Source of the DNA: Piscicoccus intestinalis NBRC 104926
GTDB taxonomy: Bacteria > Actinomycetota > Actinomycetes > Actinomycetales > Dermatophilaceae
DNA: 36,364 bases
Assembly (NCBI RefSeq): GCF_001515525.1
Contig: NZ_BCNQ01000046.1
Coordinates: 1-36,364 of the forward strand
Reading direction: 5' to 3'
This document shows positions 8,391-15,994 of the stretch, in pieces. The notes under the pieces were generated by a model. It saw only the letters and a program-made list of their open reading frames with translations, ran no database searches and was not told the origin of the DNA. The position numbers and the translations under genes were made by a program. The first letter of the stretch is position 1. Each line of letters starts with the position of its first letter.

Positions 8391-9492
8391 GCCCCGGGGC
8401 CGCCGCGGCCGACGGTTCGGGGGCGGGCGCCGACCGCCTCCCTCGGCTTCTGGGTCGGTCTCCGGGTCGGTCTCGCCGGCGCCGCCCGGCTCACCGGTCT
8501 CGTCGTTCTCTCCAGGGGCTCTGGCCCCGGCCGGCGCGGCCGCTGACCGGCACGCTCCCGGCGGGTCGGAGCATCGCTGGTCGCGTTCGGGCGACGGGGT
8601 GCGCGTGCATGTCGTCACCGATGCCGACGTCGCGCCCTACCGGCGGGCGGTGCTCGCCTCGGCGGACCGGCTCCGGCCGTGGAACCCGGTCAACCCCTCG
8701 GACCTCGTCTACCACCTGCGGATGCAGGGGCCGACGCACCGCACCTTTCTCATCCGGGCGCTGGAGCCGGTCGGCGAGCACGACATCGTCGGCAAGATCA
8801 ACGTGACGAACATCGCGCGGGGGCGGGCGATGGCGGCCTCCCTCGGCTACGACTCCTACGATCCGTACGCCGGCTCGGGGTTGTTCGCGGAGGGACTGCG
8901 ACTCGTCGTCGACGTCGCCCTCACCCCGGAGCCCGAGGGGCTGGGGCTGCATCGGGTCGACGCGAGCACCCAACCGGGCAACACCCGCAGCGCGGGATTG
9001 TTGCGGCGGCTGGGGTTTCGGCCGCGCGGCGACTGGCCCGGGTACTTGTGGCTCGCGGACGCCACCGGCCACGACGCGTGGCGCGACCACATCACCTACG
9101 GCGTGACGCGTGAGCAGTGGCCGGCGCCCAGCTACGCGTGCCGGGTGCTGGCGCGTCCGGTGCTCGTGCTGCTCGTGCCGGCGCCGGGCGATGTCGACTC
9201 CCCGGCGGCCGTGCAGCTCGCCCGCGCGGCGGCCATCGAGCTCGCCGTGCCCGTGCTGCGCGACCGCGATCCCGGCCCCGACGGGCTCGCCCACCTGCGG
9301 CGATCCCTGTTCGATGCGGTCAGCGGGGCCGTCGTGCTCACCTGCCGCCCCGGGGACGAGCTGGTCGCGGAGCTGGAAGAGGCGCAGATCGTCGGCCCGG
9401 TGTTCGAGCGCTGCGCCGACCTGCCCGACGCCGCCGCCATCGTCGCCGCGGCGTTGCGGGCCCGCGCCGCGGCGGGCGTCGACGACAGCTGA
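8377..9492 (+). CDS. GNAT N-acetyltransferase with an extra C-terminal domain
   Basis: A 371-residue protein from a GTG at 8377 that overlaps the end of the amidohydrolase. Residues 1-70 are Ser/Pro/Gly-rich low complexity and may not all be translated; another GTG near 8599 lies just before the fold. Residues about 72-215 look like a RimJ/RimL-type GNAT domain: VTDADVAPYRRAVLAS, GKINVTNI, then EGLGLHRVDASTQPGNTRSAGLLRRLGFRPRG, the typical beta-4/alpha-5 end. Residues about 225-371 form a second alpha/beta unit beginning PVLVLLVPAPGDVDSPAAVQLARAAA. Its spacing resembles a nucleotide kinase P-loop, but the GxxGxGK[ST] residues are absent. I do not recognise this C-terminal domain with confidence. 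A role in protein or small-molecule acetylation is a family-level inference. Confidence 0.72.
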   Translation: MSSPEPRGRRGRRFGGGRRPPPSASGSVSGSVSPAPPGSPVSSFSPGALAPAGAAADRHAPGGSEHRWSRSGDGVRVHVVTDADVAPYRRAVLASADRLRPWNPVNPSDLVYHLRMQGPTHRTFLIRALEPVGEHDIVGKINVTNIARGRAMAASLGYDSYDPYAGSGLFAEGLRLVVDVALTPEPEGLGLHRVDASTQPGNTRSAGLLRRLGFRPRGDWPGYLWLADATGHDAWRDHITYGVTREQWPAPSYACRVLARPVLVLLVPAPGDVDSPAAVQLARAAAIELAVPVLRDRDPGPDGLAHLRRSLFDAVSGAVVLTCRPGDELVAELEEAQIVGPVFERCADLPDAAAIVAAALRARAAAGVDDS

Positions 9493-9877
9493 CCCGGTCG
9501 TGGCGCAGGCTCCGCCGGAGGTTTTGCCATATCGACGACCGGGATCGGCGCCCGGGACGGGGTGCAGTGCGCTGACCTGCGGTGCTGGGATTCCCTCGTT
9601 CGGCGAGATCGTCGATACGGCGAAACCTCAGCGTCGGCGGCGCGCGCGAGCTCGTCGGTGAGTACGGTGCGGCCGGCGGCCGGTGCGTCCTGCGGCGTCG
9701 GCTGCGGCGTGGCGAGGGCGGTGCGCGGGGTCTGGCACAATGGGTCGAGTACCCGCTCGCGCCGGCACCCTCTCGCTCGGCGGCGGGCGCCTACACACCG
9801 AGTCGCGGTTCCCCACGTGTGTTCCCCACCGTGGTCTCGCCGTGCCTCACGAACAAGAAACAGGAGATACGACCCAC
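9493..9877. other. intergenic region upstream of rpsP
   Basis: 385 bp without a supported gene. It contains the likely rpsP promoter (9736-9741) and a leader of about 130 nt. In the leader, GTTCCCCAC occurs twice (9808-9816 and 9821-9829), 13 bp apart. TATCGACGA (9530-9538) and TCGTCGATA (9609-9617) form a distant 9-bp inverted repeat. No tRNA or known riboswitch was recognised. Confidence 0.6.
9736..9741 (+). promoter_or_regulatory. extended -10 promoter of the rpsP operon
   Basis: GTCTGGCACAATGG contains an extended -10 (TGG plus CACAAT). The rplS promoter has nearly the same block (GTCTGGCAAGATGG at 14228-14241), which supports both as ribosomal-protein promoters. The -35 region is poor. 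Confidence 0.5.
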
Positions 9878-10387
9878 GTGGCCGTCAAGATTCGTCTGAA
9901 GCGAATGGGTGCGATCCGCAGCCCGTTCTACCGTGTCGTCGTCATGGACTCGCGCAGCAAGCGCGATGGCCGGGCCATCGAGGAGATCGGGCTCTACCAC
10001 CCGACCCGCGAGCCCTCGGTCATCGAGATCGACTCCGAGCGCGCGCAGTACTGGCTCGGTGTCGGCGCCCAGCCCACCGAGCAGGTGCTCGCCCTGCTCA
10101 AGGTGACCGGCGACTGGCAGAAGCACAAGGGTGAGGCCGGTGCCGAGGGCACCCTCAAGGCCCAGCCCGAGAAGCCCACCAAGAAGGACCTCTACGAGGC
10201 CGCGATGGCCGCCGCCGGCAAGGCCGACGACGACTACGAGAAGAGCGGCGCCACGACCGCCCGCAAGAAGGCCGCCAAGCCGGCCGAGGCGGAGTCGGCG
10301 CCGGCGGCCGAGGCCGCCGAGCAAGCTCCGGAGTCGGCGTCCGAGCCGGCCGCCGAGGCGGAGTCCGCCCCGTCCACCGAGGCCTGA
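9878..10387 (+). CDS. rpsP: 30S ribosomal protein S16
   Basis: A structural protein of the small subunit. The start is GTG at 9878, with AGGAGA about 10 nt upstream, giving [22 protein letters not shown], the universal S16 N-terminus; GLYHPT and [11 protein letters not shown] are also diagnostic. The S16 fold ends near residue 85. The rest (to 169) is a charged linker followed by an Ala/Glu/Ser-rich tail ([20 protein letters not shown]...), a long form common in Actinobacteria. It heads the operon rpsP-khpA-rimM-trmD, with only 2 bp between its stop and the khpA start. Confidence 0.97.
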   Translation: MAVKIRLKRMGAIRSPFYRVVVMDSRSKRDGRAIEEIGLYHPTREPSVIEIDSERAQYWLGVGAQPTEQVLALLKVTGDWQKHKGEAGAEGTLKAQPEKPTKKDLYEAAMAAAGKADDDYEKSGATTARKKAAKPAEAESAPAAEAAEQAPESASEPAAEAESAPSTEA

Positions 10388-10389
10388 TC

Positions 10390-10632
10390 ATGCTCGAGGA
10401 GGCCCTCGAACACCTGGTGAAGGGCATCGTCGACAACGACGAGGATGTCGTCGTGCGTCGCAAGGAGTTGCGCCGCGGCGAGGTGCTCGAGGTGCGTGTG
10501 CACCCCGACGACCTCGGCCGGGTCATCGGCCGCTCCGGTCGCACGGCCAGCGCTCTGCGCACGGTCATCGGCGCCCTCGCCGGCGGTCGGCCCGTGCGCG
10601 TCGACATCGTCGACACCGACCGGGCCCGCTGA
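10390..10632 (+). CDS. khpA: KhpA-type KH domain RNA-binding protein
   Basis: An 80-residue single KH domain protein. The RNA-binding GxxG loop is present (VIGRSGR, about residues 45-51). Its position between rpsP and rimM is the conserved one for this family (UPF0109/KhpA). In Firmicutes KhpA works with KhpB in RNA binding and cell elongation control; the role here is inferred from that. The start lies 2 bp after the rpsP stop, so translation is probably coupled. A strong hairpin follows the gene before rimM. Confidence 0.93.
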   Translation: MLEEALEHLVKGIVDNDEDVVVRRKELRRGEVLEVRVHPDDLGRVIGRSGRTASALRTVIGALAGGRPVRVDIVDTDRAR

Positions 10633-10681
10633 TCGGCCCGTTGATCCACCGGGCGGATCGCCTCGATCCGACCCACGCCCG

Positions 10682-10724
10682 GCGAGCAGGGGTGTGCCGT
10701 GTTGCGCGGCGCGCCCCTGCTCGC
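10682..10724 (+). terminator. strong intercistronic hairpin between khpA and rimM
   Basis: GCGAGCAGGGGTGTGCCG (10682-10699) pairs along its full 18-nt length with the segment 10707-10724, using two G-U pairs and leaving a 7-nt loop. No U-run follows. It could be a Rho-independent-like partial terminator, or an mRNA processing or stabilising element that lowers rimM-trmD output relative to rpsP. Confidence 0.6.
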
Positions 10725-10775
10725 GCGTTCAGCCTCGATGTTCGAGCAGACCGACGACCCGAGGAGGCCGTGGCC

Positions 10776-11309
10776 ATGGCCGCTGACCAGCCGCTCGCCG
10801 CGCGCATCGGCAAGCCGCACGGCCTGCGCGGCGAGGTGACCGTGCAGGTGCACACCGACTCCCCGCGGCAGCGGTTCGAGCGCGGCGCGGTCTTCGACAC
10901 CGAGCCCGACCGCGGGCCCCTGACCGTGCGCGGAGCCCGCGTGCACCAGGGCACCTGGCTTCTCGCCTTCGAGGAGGCCCCCGACCGCACCGCGGCCGAG
11001 AACCTGCGAGGCACACGGCTGTTCATTCCAACCGAGCTGGCTGACGATGGCGATGACGAAGGCGAGGGCTGGTACCCCGAGGAACTCGTCGGCGCGCAGG
11101 TGCGCGACCCGTCCGGCGCGTCGATCGGCACGGTGACCGACCTGCTGCTACGGCCCGCGCAGGACCTCCTGCAGGTGCGGCTCGACGACGGGCGCACTGG
11201 CCTCGTGCCGTTCGTGCAGGCCATCGTGCCGCAGGTGCACGCCGACGGGCCGCTCGAGGAGCGTTTCGTCGTCGTCGACGCCCCCGACGGACTCTTCGAC
11301 CTTCCCTGA
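10776..11309 (+). CDS. rimM: ribosome maturation factor RimM
   Basis: A 177-residue 16S rRNA processing factor that binds S19 during maturation of the 30S head. The N-terminal RimM domain shows [20 protein letters not shown]. The C-terminal PRC-barrel half contains [36 protein letters not shown] and [14 protein letters not shown]. The ATG at 10776 is chosen because GAGGAGG lies 8 nt before it; the GTG at 10770 would be only 2 nt from that site. An acidic patch ([12 protein letters not shown]) separates the two domains. It lies 13 bp ahead of trmD, the usual arrangement. Confidence 0.95.
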   Translation: MAADQPLAARIGKPHGLRGEVTVQVHTDSPRQRFERGAVFDTEPDRGPLTVRGARVHQGTWLLAFEEAPDRTAAENLRGTRLFIPTELADDGDDEGEGWYPEELVGAQVRDPSGASIGTVTDLLLRPAQDLLQVRLDDGRTGLVPFVQAIVPQVHADGPLEERFVVVDAPDGLFDLP

Positions 11310-11322
11310 GTCGGGGGCTGCC

Positions 11323-12618
11323 GTGCGCATCGACGTCCTGACGATCTTTCCCGAATACCTCGCGCCGCTGGACCTCTCGCTCATCGGCAAGGCCCGCCGC
11401 GACGGGCTGCTCGACATCCGCGTGCAGGACCTGCGCGACTACACCTTCGACCGGCACCGCACCGTCGACGACACCCCGTACGGCGGGGGCGCCGGCATGG
11501 TCATGCGGCCCGAGCCGTGGGCGCTCGCGCTCGACGACCTCCTCGCGCCCAGCGCGCCGGGCGCGGAAACTGAGCCGGAGACCGAACCCGAGACCGAGCC
11601 GCAGACCGAGCCGGAGGCCGAGGGCCCGCGGGAGCGGCCGACGCTCATCGTGCCCGGGCCGGCGGGTCGCCCGTTCACGCAGGCGTTCGCGGCCGACCTG
11701 GCGCGCGAGCCGTGGCTGGCGTTCGCGTGTGGGCGCTACGAGGGCATCGACGAGCGCGTCTACGACTACGCCACCGCGGATCTGGGCCTGCGGGTCGAGG
11801 TCGTCTCGCTCGGCGACTACGTGCTCAACGGCGGCGAGGTCGCCGTGCTCGCGATGATCGAGGCGATCGGCCGGCTCGTGCCCGGGGTCGTCGGCAACGC
11901 CGAGTCGCTCGTCGAGGAGTCGCACTCCGACGGGCTCCTCGAATATCCCGTGTACACCAAGCCCGCCCGTTGGCGCGGCCACGACGTGCCACCCGCCCTG
12001 CTCTCCGGCGACCACGCCCGGATCGCAGCGTGGCGACGCGAGCGGAGCCTGGAACGCACCCGGGCGCGACGCCCCGACCTGCTGCCCGCGGCCGGCGTGC
12101 TCGTCGGCGACGCCGACCTGCCGATCGTCTCGGCGAGCCCCGCCGACGCCCCGGAACTGTTCGTGCTGCAGCGCGCCTGCTGGCTCGGCGAGGGCCGCGC
12201 GAACTCCGACTACGACATCCCGCCGCTGGTCGAGACCCTCGACGAGCTGCGGGCCAGCCTGGCTTCCGACTCCACCTGGCACACGTGGGTCGTGCGCGAC
12301 GGCGACGGCCGGCTCGTGGCCTCGGTGCGGGGACGGCTCGCCGAGGGCGACGCCGGCACGTCCGAGGGCTCGGGGGAGTGGGAGATCGGCCGGCTCATGG
12401 TCGCCCCCGATGTGTCCGGGCGGGGGCTGGGCCGCGCTCTGCTGCGGCACGCGCTGGCGAACGCCGACCCGGCGGCCACGCGGGCCCGGCTCGTCACCGG
12501 CTCCGCGAGCGCCCGCAACCAGCGGATGTACCGCAAGGCGGGCTTCCGGCCGCTGCGCGGCGAACCGGCCTATCCCGGGACGGTCGAGATGGTGGCCCGG
12601 CTGCCGCGCCGCGACTGA
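11323..12618 (+). CDS. trmD: tRNA (guanine37-N1)-methyltransferase fused to a GNAT acetyltransferase
   Basis: Residues 1-255 are TrmD, which methylates G37 of tRNAs reading CNN codons and prevents +1 frameshifts. Visible are [12 protein letters not shown], the GGGAGMVM loop, the trefoil-knot SAM segment with [11 protein letters not shown] and [11 protein letters not shown], and the catalytic Asp equivalent D203 in [12 protein letters not shown]. Residues 80-100 are an acidic TEPE repeat inserted in a loop. Residues about 265-431 are a complete GNAT domain: [24 protein letters not shown] is the acetyl-CoA motif and [13 protein letters not shown] the usual end. Bacterial TrmD is normally about 230-270 residues, so the second domain is an addition. 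Whether it acetylates tRNA, protein or a small molecule is unknown. The GTG start at 11323 follows rimM by 13 bp. The 3' end overlaps the convergent acyltransferase by 49 bp. Confidence 0.95.
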   Translation: MRIDVLTIFPEYLAPLDLSLIGKARRDGLLDIRVQDLRDYTFDRHRTVDDTPYGGGAGMVMRPEPWALALDDLLAPSAPGAETEPETEPETEPQTEPEAEGPRERPTLIVPGPAGRPFTQAFAADLAREPWLAFACGRYEGIDERVYDYATADLGLRVEVVSLGDYVLNGGEVAVLAMIEAIGRLVPGVVGNAESLVEESHSDGLLEYPVYTKPARWRGHDVPPALLSGDHARIAAWRRERSLERTRARRPDLLPAAGVLVGDADLPIVSASPADAPELFVLQRACWLGEGRANSDYDIPPLVETLDELRASLASDSTWHTWVVRDGDGRLVASVRGRLAEGDAGTSEGSGEWEIGRLMVAPDVSGRGLGRALLRHALANADPAATRARLVTGSASARNQRMYRKAGFRPLRGEPAYPGTVEMVARLPRRD

Positions 12619-13907
12619 CCGGCTCCGGCGCTCGCAGGGTCGACGGCCCGCTGTACCCGGGCGGGCGGCTCGAACAGGATGCCCAGCCCGGCGCGTTTCA
12701 GGCCCGCCTCCAGGGCGATGCAGGCGGCGGCGATGAGCGCCGTCAGCGCCAGCGGATAGGCGATGGCCAGCGCGGTGTCGTGGTACAGCCAGCCGAAGTC
12801 GCCGGCGTGCCGGCGGGCCGTGACGGCGATGATCCCGACGATCGGCCAGTGCAGCACGTACACCCCGAGCGTGCGGCGGCCGACCCACGACAGCGGCCGG
12901 CTCAGCCGCAGCCCCAGCGGGCGGCGCGTCACCCAGGCCATCCCGGCGAGCGCGAGCAGCGCCAGCGGCAGGCAGGTCGCGACGTCGAGGGGGTACTGGA
13001 CCGACTCGGGCGCCACCGCGTAGAGGGCGCTGAAACCGAGCGCGGCGGGGATCGCCGCCACGACCGCGCGCCGCGAGCGCACGAGGTGCGGCAGTCGCGG
13101 GGCGAGGTAGACGCCGGCGGCGAAGAAGACGGCGCGCGGGAGTCCGGCGGGGTCGCCGGTCGCGCGTTCGATCGCCCACCCGGACAGCAGCAGCGCGGTC
13201 AGCACGAGGGCGGGAGGCAGCCGCCGCGCCGCCGCGAGCACGACGAGGCAGATCGCCAGCAGGTGCACGAACCACAGCGGCCCGAAGCTCGGCAGCACGA
13301 TCTCGCGCAGCAGCCCGGTCAACGACTCGGCGTGCGCGGTGGCCACGGAACGCGGGCCGGGGGCGACGAGCCGTTCGACGACGACGTAGACGACGGTCCA
13401 CACGACGACGAGGTGCACGTTGCGCATGATCGCCCAGCGGGTGCGTCCGCTGCGCAGACCGGCGCGGACCTTCGAGGCCGCCAGCCAGCCCGACAGCAGG
13501 AGCAGCATCGGCATGCGCAGTTGCGCCAGCACCGTGAGGTTGAGGATCTCCCAGGCCTTGAGCACCGGCATGCCGGTGGGGTCGCCGGTCAGGGGGAACG
13601 TGTGGAAGTAGTCGAGGTGCACGAGCACGACCGCCAGCACGCACAGCCCGCGCGCGGCGTCCAGGTACGGCAACCGCGGGCGTCGGGCTCCGCTCGTTGC
13701 GCCGCCCTCGACCGGCGGAGCCGGTGCCGTCGCCTGATCCGGTGCAGCGGCCTGAGCCGGTGCCGCCGCCTGAGCGGGTGCCGCATTCTGAGCGGGTGCC
13801 GCCGCCCGAGCCGGTGCCGCCGGACCCGCTGCAGCCGCTTGAGCCGGGGGCTCCCGGTCTGAAGCGCGGCGGACCGGTGCCCGCTGTCTGGTTGCGGTCG
13901 AAGACAA
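12570..13907 (-). CDS. acyltransferase family membrane protein (Acyltransferase_3 / OafA-like)
   Basis: A 445-residue integral membrane protein with about ten hydrophobic segments from residue 77. The opening [24 protein letters not shown] carries the family's RxxxxDxxRG block and membrane His. [10 protein letters not shown] and [11 protein letters not shown] are also characteristic. Members O-acylate cell-surface sugars or peptidoglycan; the substrate here is unknown. The first 75 residues are cytosolic low complexity made of AAPAQ units repeated about six times. The start is TTG at 13907 with GAGGAG 7 nt upstream, an uncommon start supported by the ribosome binding site. It is convergent with trmD and overlaps it by 49 bp, so its last 16 residues are encoded antisense to the end of the TrmD-GNAT. 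Confidence 0.85.
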   Translation of the reverse strand: MSSTATRQRAPVRRASDREPPAQAAAAGPAAPARAAAPAQNAAPAQAAAPAQAAAPDQATAPAPPVEGGATSGARRPRLPYLDAARGLCVLAVVLVHLDYFHTFPLTGDPTGMPVLKAWEILNLTVLAQLRMPMLLLLSGWLAASKVRAGLRSGRTRWAIMRNVHLVVVWTVVYVVVERLVAPGPRSVATAHAESLTGLLREIVLPSFGPLWFVHLLAICLVVLAAARRLPPALVLTALLLSGWAIERATGDPAGLPRAVFFAAGVYLAPRLPHLVRSRRAVVAAIPAALGFSALYAVAPESVQYPLDVATCLPLALLALAGMAWVTRRPLGLRLSRPLSWVGRRTLGVYVLHWPIVGIIAVTARRHAGDFGWLYHDTALAIAYPLALTALIAAACIALEAGLKRAGLGILFEPPARVQRAVDPASAGAGQSRRGSRATISTVPG

Positions 13908-14023
13908 CTCGAGGCTCCTCGTGTGTGTGACGACCCGCGACGGACAGGAGGGGGGGCTTGCAGGGTGCGGGTCGATCCCACACCGCCGACGGCGGAGCGA
14001 GAGGGGTCCCCAGCCCGGCGGCG

Positions 14024-14053
14024 ACGTTAGTTTGCCTGTGGGCGGAATGTCAG
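14024..14053 (-). promoter_or_regulatory. promoter of the membrane acyltransferase gene
   Basis: On the minus strand, CTGACA (14053-14048), 18 nt and TAACGT (14029-14024) form the best-spaced -35/-10 pair in the window. The transcript would carry a leader of roughly 110 nt before the TTG start. Confidence 0.5.
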
Positions 14054-14176
14054 ATCCCCTCCGGTCAACTCTCAGCTGCCGTTGATCGGGCCCAGCCCTG
14101 GGGCTCGGGACCGGTGGCGAGGAGCCAAGTACGGCAGCAGAACTCGCTGATCCCGTCGTCCCGGTCCGGCCCCGCG

Positions 14177-14203
14177 CCGGCTGTCCACTCAGTGGACAGC
14201 CGG
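14177..14203. repeat. perfect palindrome with 13-bp arms upstream of rplS
   Basis: CCGGCTGTCCACT, one central C, then AGTGGACAGCCGG. The match is exact over both 13-nt arms. It ends about 30 bp before the rplS -10 box, covering the upstream promoter area, which suits a dimeric regulator's operator. It is followed by GGGCGATTTT, so a terminator for plus-strand read-through is the alternative. Confidence 0.7.
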
Positions 14204-14232
14204 GCGATTTTCGTCGGGCCGCGCGGGTCTGG

Positions 14233-14238
14233 CAAGAT
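14233..14238 (+). promoter_or_regulatory. -10 box of the rplS promoter
   Basis: CAAGAT in GTCTGGCAAGATGG, with an extended TGG element, nearly identical to the rpsP promoter core at 9731-9744. The best -35 candidate is a weak TTCGTC/TTTTCG around 14208-14215. Confidence 0.5.
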
Positions 14239-14386
14239 GGACTCTTGGCCTGGCCACGACACGGTCCCTACCGCAGGGGGAGTGCAGACCGCGCGAGCGC
14301 GGCGCATGCGACCGGCCGGCCGATGACTTCACAGCAGCATCTGATCCGTCGTTGACCTGCGGCACCGGCGAGAAAGCGAAATCGTC

Positions 14387-14728
14387 ATGCACCAGCTCGA
14401 CGCGGTCGACGCCGCCAGCCTCCGCTCCGACATCCCCGACTTCCGCGCCGGTGACACCCTCAAGGTGCACGTGCGGGTCATCGAGGGCAACCGCTCCCGT
14501 GTGCAGGTCTTCCAGGGCGTCGTCATCCGGCGCCACGGCCGCGGCGTCGGCGAGACCTACACCGTGCGCAAGGTCAGCTTCGGCGTGGGCGTCGAGCGTA
14601 CCTTCCCGGTGCACAGCCCGATCGTCGAGAAGATCGAGGTCGTCACCCGCGGCGACGTGCGCCGCGCCAAGCTCTACTACCTGCGCAACCTGCGCGGCAA
14701 GGCGGCCAAGATCCGCGAGAAGCGCTGA
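14387..14728 (+). CDS. rplS: 50S ribosomal protein L19
   Basis: A 113-residue protein at the 30S-50S interface. Diagnostic segments are [41 protein letters not shown] (here [13 protein letters not shown]) and the C-terminal [19 protein letters not shown]. Length is normal. The upstream ribosome binding site is weak (GAGAAAG about 14 nt from the ATG). In many bacteria rplS follows trmD directly; here a convergent acyltransferase gene separates them and rplS has its own promoter. Confidence 0.97.
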   Translation: MHQLDAVDAASLRSDIPDFRAGDTLKVHVRVIEGNRSRVQVFQGVVIRRHGRGVGETYTVRKVSFGVGVERTFPVHSPIVEKIEVVTRGDVRRAKLYYLRNLRGKAAKIREKR

Positions 14729-14752
14729 CGTCCGCGGTATCGCCTTCGTGAC

Positions 14753-14789
14753 CGGGCCGGGCCCGCCGATTCGGCGCGGCCTGGCCCGT
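14753..14789 (+). terminator. GC-rich stem-loop after rplS
   Basis: CGGGCCGGGCC (14753-14763) pairs with GGCCTGGCCCG (14779-14789) with one mismatch, around an inner CCGCCGA/TCGGCG. No U-run follows, as is common in high-GC genomes. It separates rplS from the lepB promoter. Confidence 0.55.
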
Positions 14790-14807
14790 CGCCATAGGTC
14801 CGACAGG

Positions 14808-14847
14808 TAGCGTGCCGCACGTGCGAGACGACAGGACGACGACATGA
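14808..14847 (+). promoter_or_regulatory. lepB promoter with leaderless 8-codon upstream ORF
   Basis: TAGCGT (14808-14813) fits TANNNT and is followed by 7 nt and a GTG (14821). That GTG opens VRDDRTTT and stops at TGA 14845-14847, which overlaps the lepB ATG (14844) as ATGA. The layout predicts a leaderless mini-ORF feeding ribosomes into lepB. The same plan occurs at comM. Confidence 0.45.
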
Positions 14848-15926
14848 CGGAGCGTTCCGACGACGCTTCGGGAGCCGACCCAGGCCAGGGTCGGGCGCCG
14901 GGGCCGCCGTGGACCGAGCGGGCCGACACCGGCTCCCGCGCCGACGAGAGTCGCTCCGGTCGGCGCCGCGACCACGACGAGTCCCGCGACTCGCGCGAAT
15001 CGCGTGACACCCGGGGTGCCCGTGAGGCCGAGGGTGGCCACGGCATCGGGCACAGCCTGCTGATGTTCCTCAAAGAGGTCGTCATCGTCGTCGTGCTCGC
15101 GGTGGTGCTCTCCCTCGTCCTGAAGACCTGGTTCGTGCAGTCTTTCTGGATCCCGTCGGGTTCGATGAACAACACGCTCGTGCGCGACGACCGCGTCAGC
15201 GTCTCCAAGCTCACGCCCGGCCCGTTCGACCTCAACCGCGGCGACATCGTCGTGTTCGCCGACCCCGGTGGCTGGCTCACCGACGCCGTGCCGCCGCAGC
15301 AGGGCCCGGTCGCCGAGCGCATCAACTCCGCCCTGACCTGGGTCGGGTTGCTGCCCAACGACGAGGGCAACCACCTCATCAAGCGGGTCATCGGCCTGCC
15401 CGGCGACCACGTGCAGTGCTGCAACGCCGACGGTCGCCTGCTCGTCAACGGCACCCCCGTCACCGAGCCCTACGTCTACCCCGGCGACACACCCAGCGAC
15501 CTGGAGTTCGACATCACGGTGCCGGCCGGCAAGGTGTGGGTGATGGGCGACCACCGCAGCAACTCCCGCGACTCGCGCTACAACGACGCCCCCGAGCACA
15601 ACGGCACCAACGGATCGGTGCCGATCGACATGGTCGTGGGCCGCGCGTTCGCCGTCGTGTGGCCGCTGTCGAAGCTCACCTGGCTCGGGGAGCCCGAAGG
15701 TACCTTCACGGGCGTGCCCGCGCCGACCGCGGAGCCAGTGCAGAGCTCGTCGCGTCCGGCCGCGGCCGTCGGTTCGTCCCAGCCGTCCCTGTCGTCTAGG
15801 TCGCCTCAGTCGTCCGATCCGTCGGGAGTTCCGCAGGCGGTCGCCCCGACGCCCGGCTCGGCCGCGATCCGGCTGCCGAAGGCGCCGGCCGCCGCGACGA
15901 CCGCCGCCGCCGACGTGGCACCCTGA
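14844..15926 (+). CDS. lepB: signal peptidase I
   Basis: A 360-residue membrane-bound serine protease that removes signal peptides from Sec/TAT-exported proteins. Residues 1-66 are a charged cytosolic tail with RDSRESRDTRGARE repeats. One membrane segment spans about 71-98. The catalytic Ser is S107 (IPSGSM) and the general-base Lys is K180 (LIKRVIGLPGD). GDHRSNSRDSRY is the conserved box E. The catalytic domain ends near residue 285, and a Ser/Pro/Ala-rich tail (about 75 residues) follows. It is longer than most actinobacterial LepB proteins because of the two low-complexity ends. The ATG overlaps the stop of a short upstream ORF. Confidence 0.96.
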   Translation: MTERSDDASGADPGQGRAPGPPWTERADTGSRADESRSGRRRDHDESRDSRESRDTRGAREAEGGHGIGHSLLMFLKEVVIVVVLAVVLSLVLKTWFVQSFWIPSGSMNNTLVRDDRVSVSKLTPGPFDLNRGDIVVFADPGGWLTDAVPPQQGPVAERINSALTWVGLLPNDEGNHLIKRVIGLPGDHVQCCNADGRLLVNGTPVTEPYVYPGDTPSDLEFDITVPAGKVWVMGDHRSNSRDSRYNDAPEHNGTNGSVPIDMVVGRAFAVVWPLSKLTWLGEPEGTFTGVPAPTAEPVQSSSRPAAAVGSSQPSLSSRSPQSSDPSGVPQAVAPTPGSAAIRLPKAPAAATTAAADVAP

Positions 15927-15994
15927 CCTTCTGACCCTCCGGGGCGTCGTCGACGCGTCCCGCCACCATCTCCCTCCCCGAGAGCGCACCGCCG

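Larger units (their letters stand above)
13908..14386. other. divergent regulatory region between the acyltransferase gene and rplS
   Basis: 479 bp without a gene. It holds a minus-strand promoter at 14024-14053, a perfect palindrome at 14177-14203 and a plus-strand rplS promoter at 14233-14238, followed by a leader of about 140 nt to the rplS ATG. No coding or RNA gene was recognised. Confidence 0.6.

Noticed and set aside
9530-9617. TATCGACGA/TCGTCGATA inverted repeat as a regulatory element
   Set aside because: Only 9 bp with a 70-bp spacing and no relation to the promoter; may be chance.
11023-13983. 986-residue minus-strand frame across trmD and the acyltransferase
   Set aside because: It is out of frame with the recognisable acyltransferase and antisense to TrmD-GNAT; composition is that of a shadow frame.
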